Shown in pieces: positions 63,017 through 64,000 of a stretch of 64,000 nt of DNA. Origin of the DNA: Chlamydiia bacterium (GTDB taxonomy: Bacteria > Chlamydiota > Chlamydiia > Chlamydiales > Simkaniaceae); assembly GCA_030429605.1 (NCBI GenBank), contig JAUIEV010000001.1:62001-126000 (forward strand). Reading direction: 5' to 3'. The position numbers and the translations under genes are program-made. The notes under the pieces were generated by a model. The model searched no databases, was not told the DNA's origin, and saw only the letters and a list, made by a program, of their open reading frames with translations. Position 1 is the stretch's first letter. Each line of letters opens with the position of its first letter.

Positions 63017-64000
63017 TCAAACGCTCAGTTTATCAACTACTTTTTTGACATCGGCAAGAACATCGATCCCAATCGCTTCCTTCTCCGTTGTATAGAGAAC
63101 AACGGGAAGATGCGCTTCCAAAAAGGTCAATTGCTCAAGACTTTCTTTTACAGCAAGGGGACTTGGAGTCAACGTTTGAATTGTATCTAAGAGAGAGTCT
63201 GCATATGCGTATATACCAATATGCTTCCATTTTTCGGTCGAACCATACGGAATTGGATGGCGAGAAAAATACAATGCTCGTCCTGAATCAGACGTAACAA
63301 CTTTTACAGCATGTTTATCTTCAATCTCATCTTCAAGACATCGCTTTCGCAGAGTCCATATTGCTGGGGCACCGTAAATCCCCTGCAACAGTGTTTCTAT
63401 CATATCTTTCGTCACAAGTGGCTCATCACACTGCCAATTGACCCACACATCTGCATCTTTTTGCTGGCGCACTTCAAGCAGCCTTGCTGTCCCATTTGGA
63501 CAATCAGGAGAGGTCATGACATACTTGGTCGTAAACGTTTCTACAACCGCTTTCGTTTCCTCATCGTCAAGTGCAATAATCACTTCATCAAAAAGACCTG
63601 TGGATACAGCAGCCTCATAGGTCCATTGAATAAGAGGCTTTCCTGCAATGGGATATAGAATTTTTTTTGGAAAACGTGTCGAATGCAGTCGAGCAGGAAT
63701 CACACAAACGACGCTTTTTTTGCATTGTTCAACAAGCTGTGCAAGGCCATGTTCAAAAGAAATCTGCGGTTTCCACCCGAAATCTTTTTCCATTTTTTCA
63801 TTTGACAGCGCATACCTAAAGTCATGCCCTTTTCTATCTTCAACATGGGTAAGCAAACGCTTCAGCGCCGGATCAAAGAGTTCAATAAGCTTTTCCGCTA
63901 GCTCCATATTTGAACACTCTACCCCTCCTCCAACGTTATAAACCTCACCTTTCTTTCCCTTACACAGTATTGTCCAAATCGCTGAAACATGGTCATCGAC
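63017..64000 (-). CDS. RmlB C-terminus fused in frame to KdsB (partial)
   Basis: The frame is open from the window edge and ends at 63017, with no stop between the two parts. Edge to ~63705: [25 protein letters not shown], then [20 protein letters not shown] and [13 protein letters not shown], the C-terminus of dTDP-glucose 4,6-dehydratase (RmlB). From about 63704: [72 protein letters not shown] and [12 protein letters not shown], a full-length CMP-Kdo synthetase (KdsB). The substrate motif VNVQGDEP has Trp and Cys replacing Val and Gly; the metal-binding Asp is kept. KdsB activates Kdo for lipooligosaccharide; RmlB makes the dTDP-rhamnose precursor. How much of RmlB precedes the edge is not visible. 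Confidence 0.8.
   Translation of the reverse strand, partial: VDDHVSAIWTILCKGKKGEVYNVGGGVECSNMELAEKLIELFDPALKRLLTHVEDRKGHDFRYALSNEKMEKDFGWKPQISFEHGLAQLVEQCKKSVVCVIPARLHSTRFPKKILYPIAGKPLIQWTYEAAVSTGLFDEVIIALDDEETKAVVETFTTKYVMTSPDCPNGTARLLEVRQQKDADVWVNWQCDEPLVTKDMIETLLQGIYGAPAIWTLRKRCLEDEIEDKHAVKVVTSDSGRALYFSRHPIPYGSTEKWKHIGIYAYADSLLDTIQTLTPSPLAVKESLEQLTFLEAHLPVVLYTTEKEAIGIDVLADVKKVVDKLSV

Overview
The window looks like a chromosome segment of a chlamydia-related bacterium (phylum Chlamydiota, outside the Chlamydiaceae; a Simkania/Waddlia/Parachlamydia-type organism, family not decidable from what I see). The evidence is a type III secretion block in the chlamydial order sctJ - CT560-like - sctL - sctR - sctS - sctT, three tandem MOMP-like porins ending in Phe, the block tsp ... 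rpsL-rpsG-fusA-rpsJ, a second block rodA/birA/NifU-like/NifS-like/gpmA/rluB, a PhoU-like protein with a Pit phosphate transporter, glycogen phosphorylase, and sufBCDS. All match gene neighbourhoods I recall from Chlamydia genomes (CT numbers are from memory).

Layout. 1-1.55 kb: the end of an ABC exporter gene, a hydrophobic protein, and two copies of a ~50-bp repeat. 1,557-20,431: an 18.9-kb integrated element, bounded by a 44-bp direct repeat that is the 3' part of the intact tRNA-Phe gene at its right end. Next to the tRNA is a tyrosine integrase. The element has a replication/phage-like half on the minus strand (integrase, unknown 437-aa protein, two small proteins, PrimPol-DUF3987 protein, family-A DNA polymerase, two phage-type small proteins). 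Its cargo half on the plus strand is one tight five-gene metal operon: P2A cation ATPase, multicopper oxidase, and a CusC-CusB-CusA efflux system with the three-methionine metal site intact. It carries no capsid or tail genes.

20.5-42.3 kb is core chromosome: tail-specific protease, a 740-aa Ala-rich protein of unknown function, the str operon, BamE-like lipoprotein, rodA, birA, a NifU/NifS-like pair that has lost its catalytic and scaffold residues, gpmA, rluB, PhoU-like/Pit, and a branching-enzyme-like gene divergent from glgP. 42.4-45.9 kb is a small accessory island: a decayed IS5-like element, a secreted polymorphic-toxin-like protein with its overlapping immunity-like gene, a start-less downstream ORF and a truncated signal-peptide ORF. 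45.9-50.4 kb: a solute-binding lipoprotein, two glycosyltransferases (the first apparently expressed from a nearly leaderless mRNA) and a leucine-rich-repeat protein. 50.7-58.4 kb: the T3SS operon and three MOMP-like porins. 58.4-63 kb: sufBCDS on the minus strand. 63.0 kb to the edge: a continuous reading frame joining the C-terminus of an RmlB-like dTDP-glucose dehydratase to a complete KdsB (CMP-Kdo synthetase).

The most notable points are the tRNA-Phe element carrying a copper/silver efflux operon with its own replication module, the jointly degenerate NifS/NifU pair, the toxin-immunity cassette beside an IS remnant, and the RmlB-KdsB fusion.
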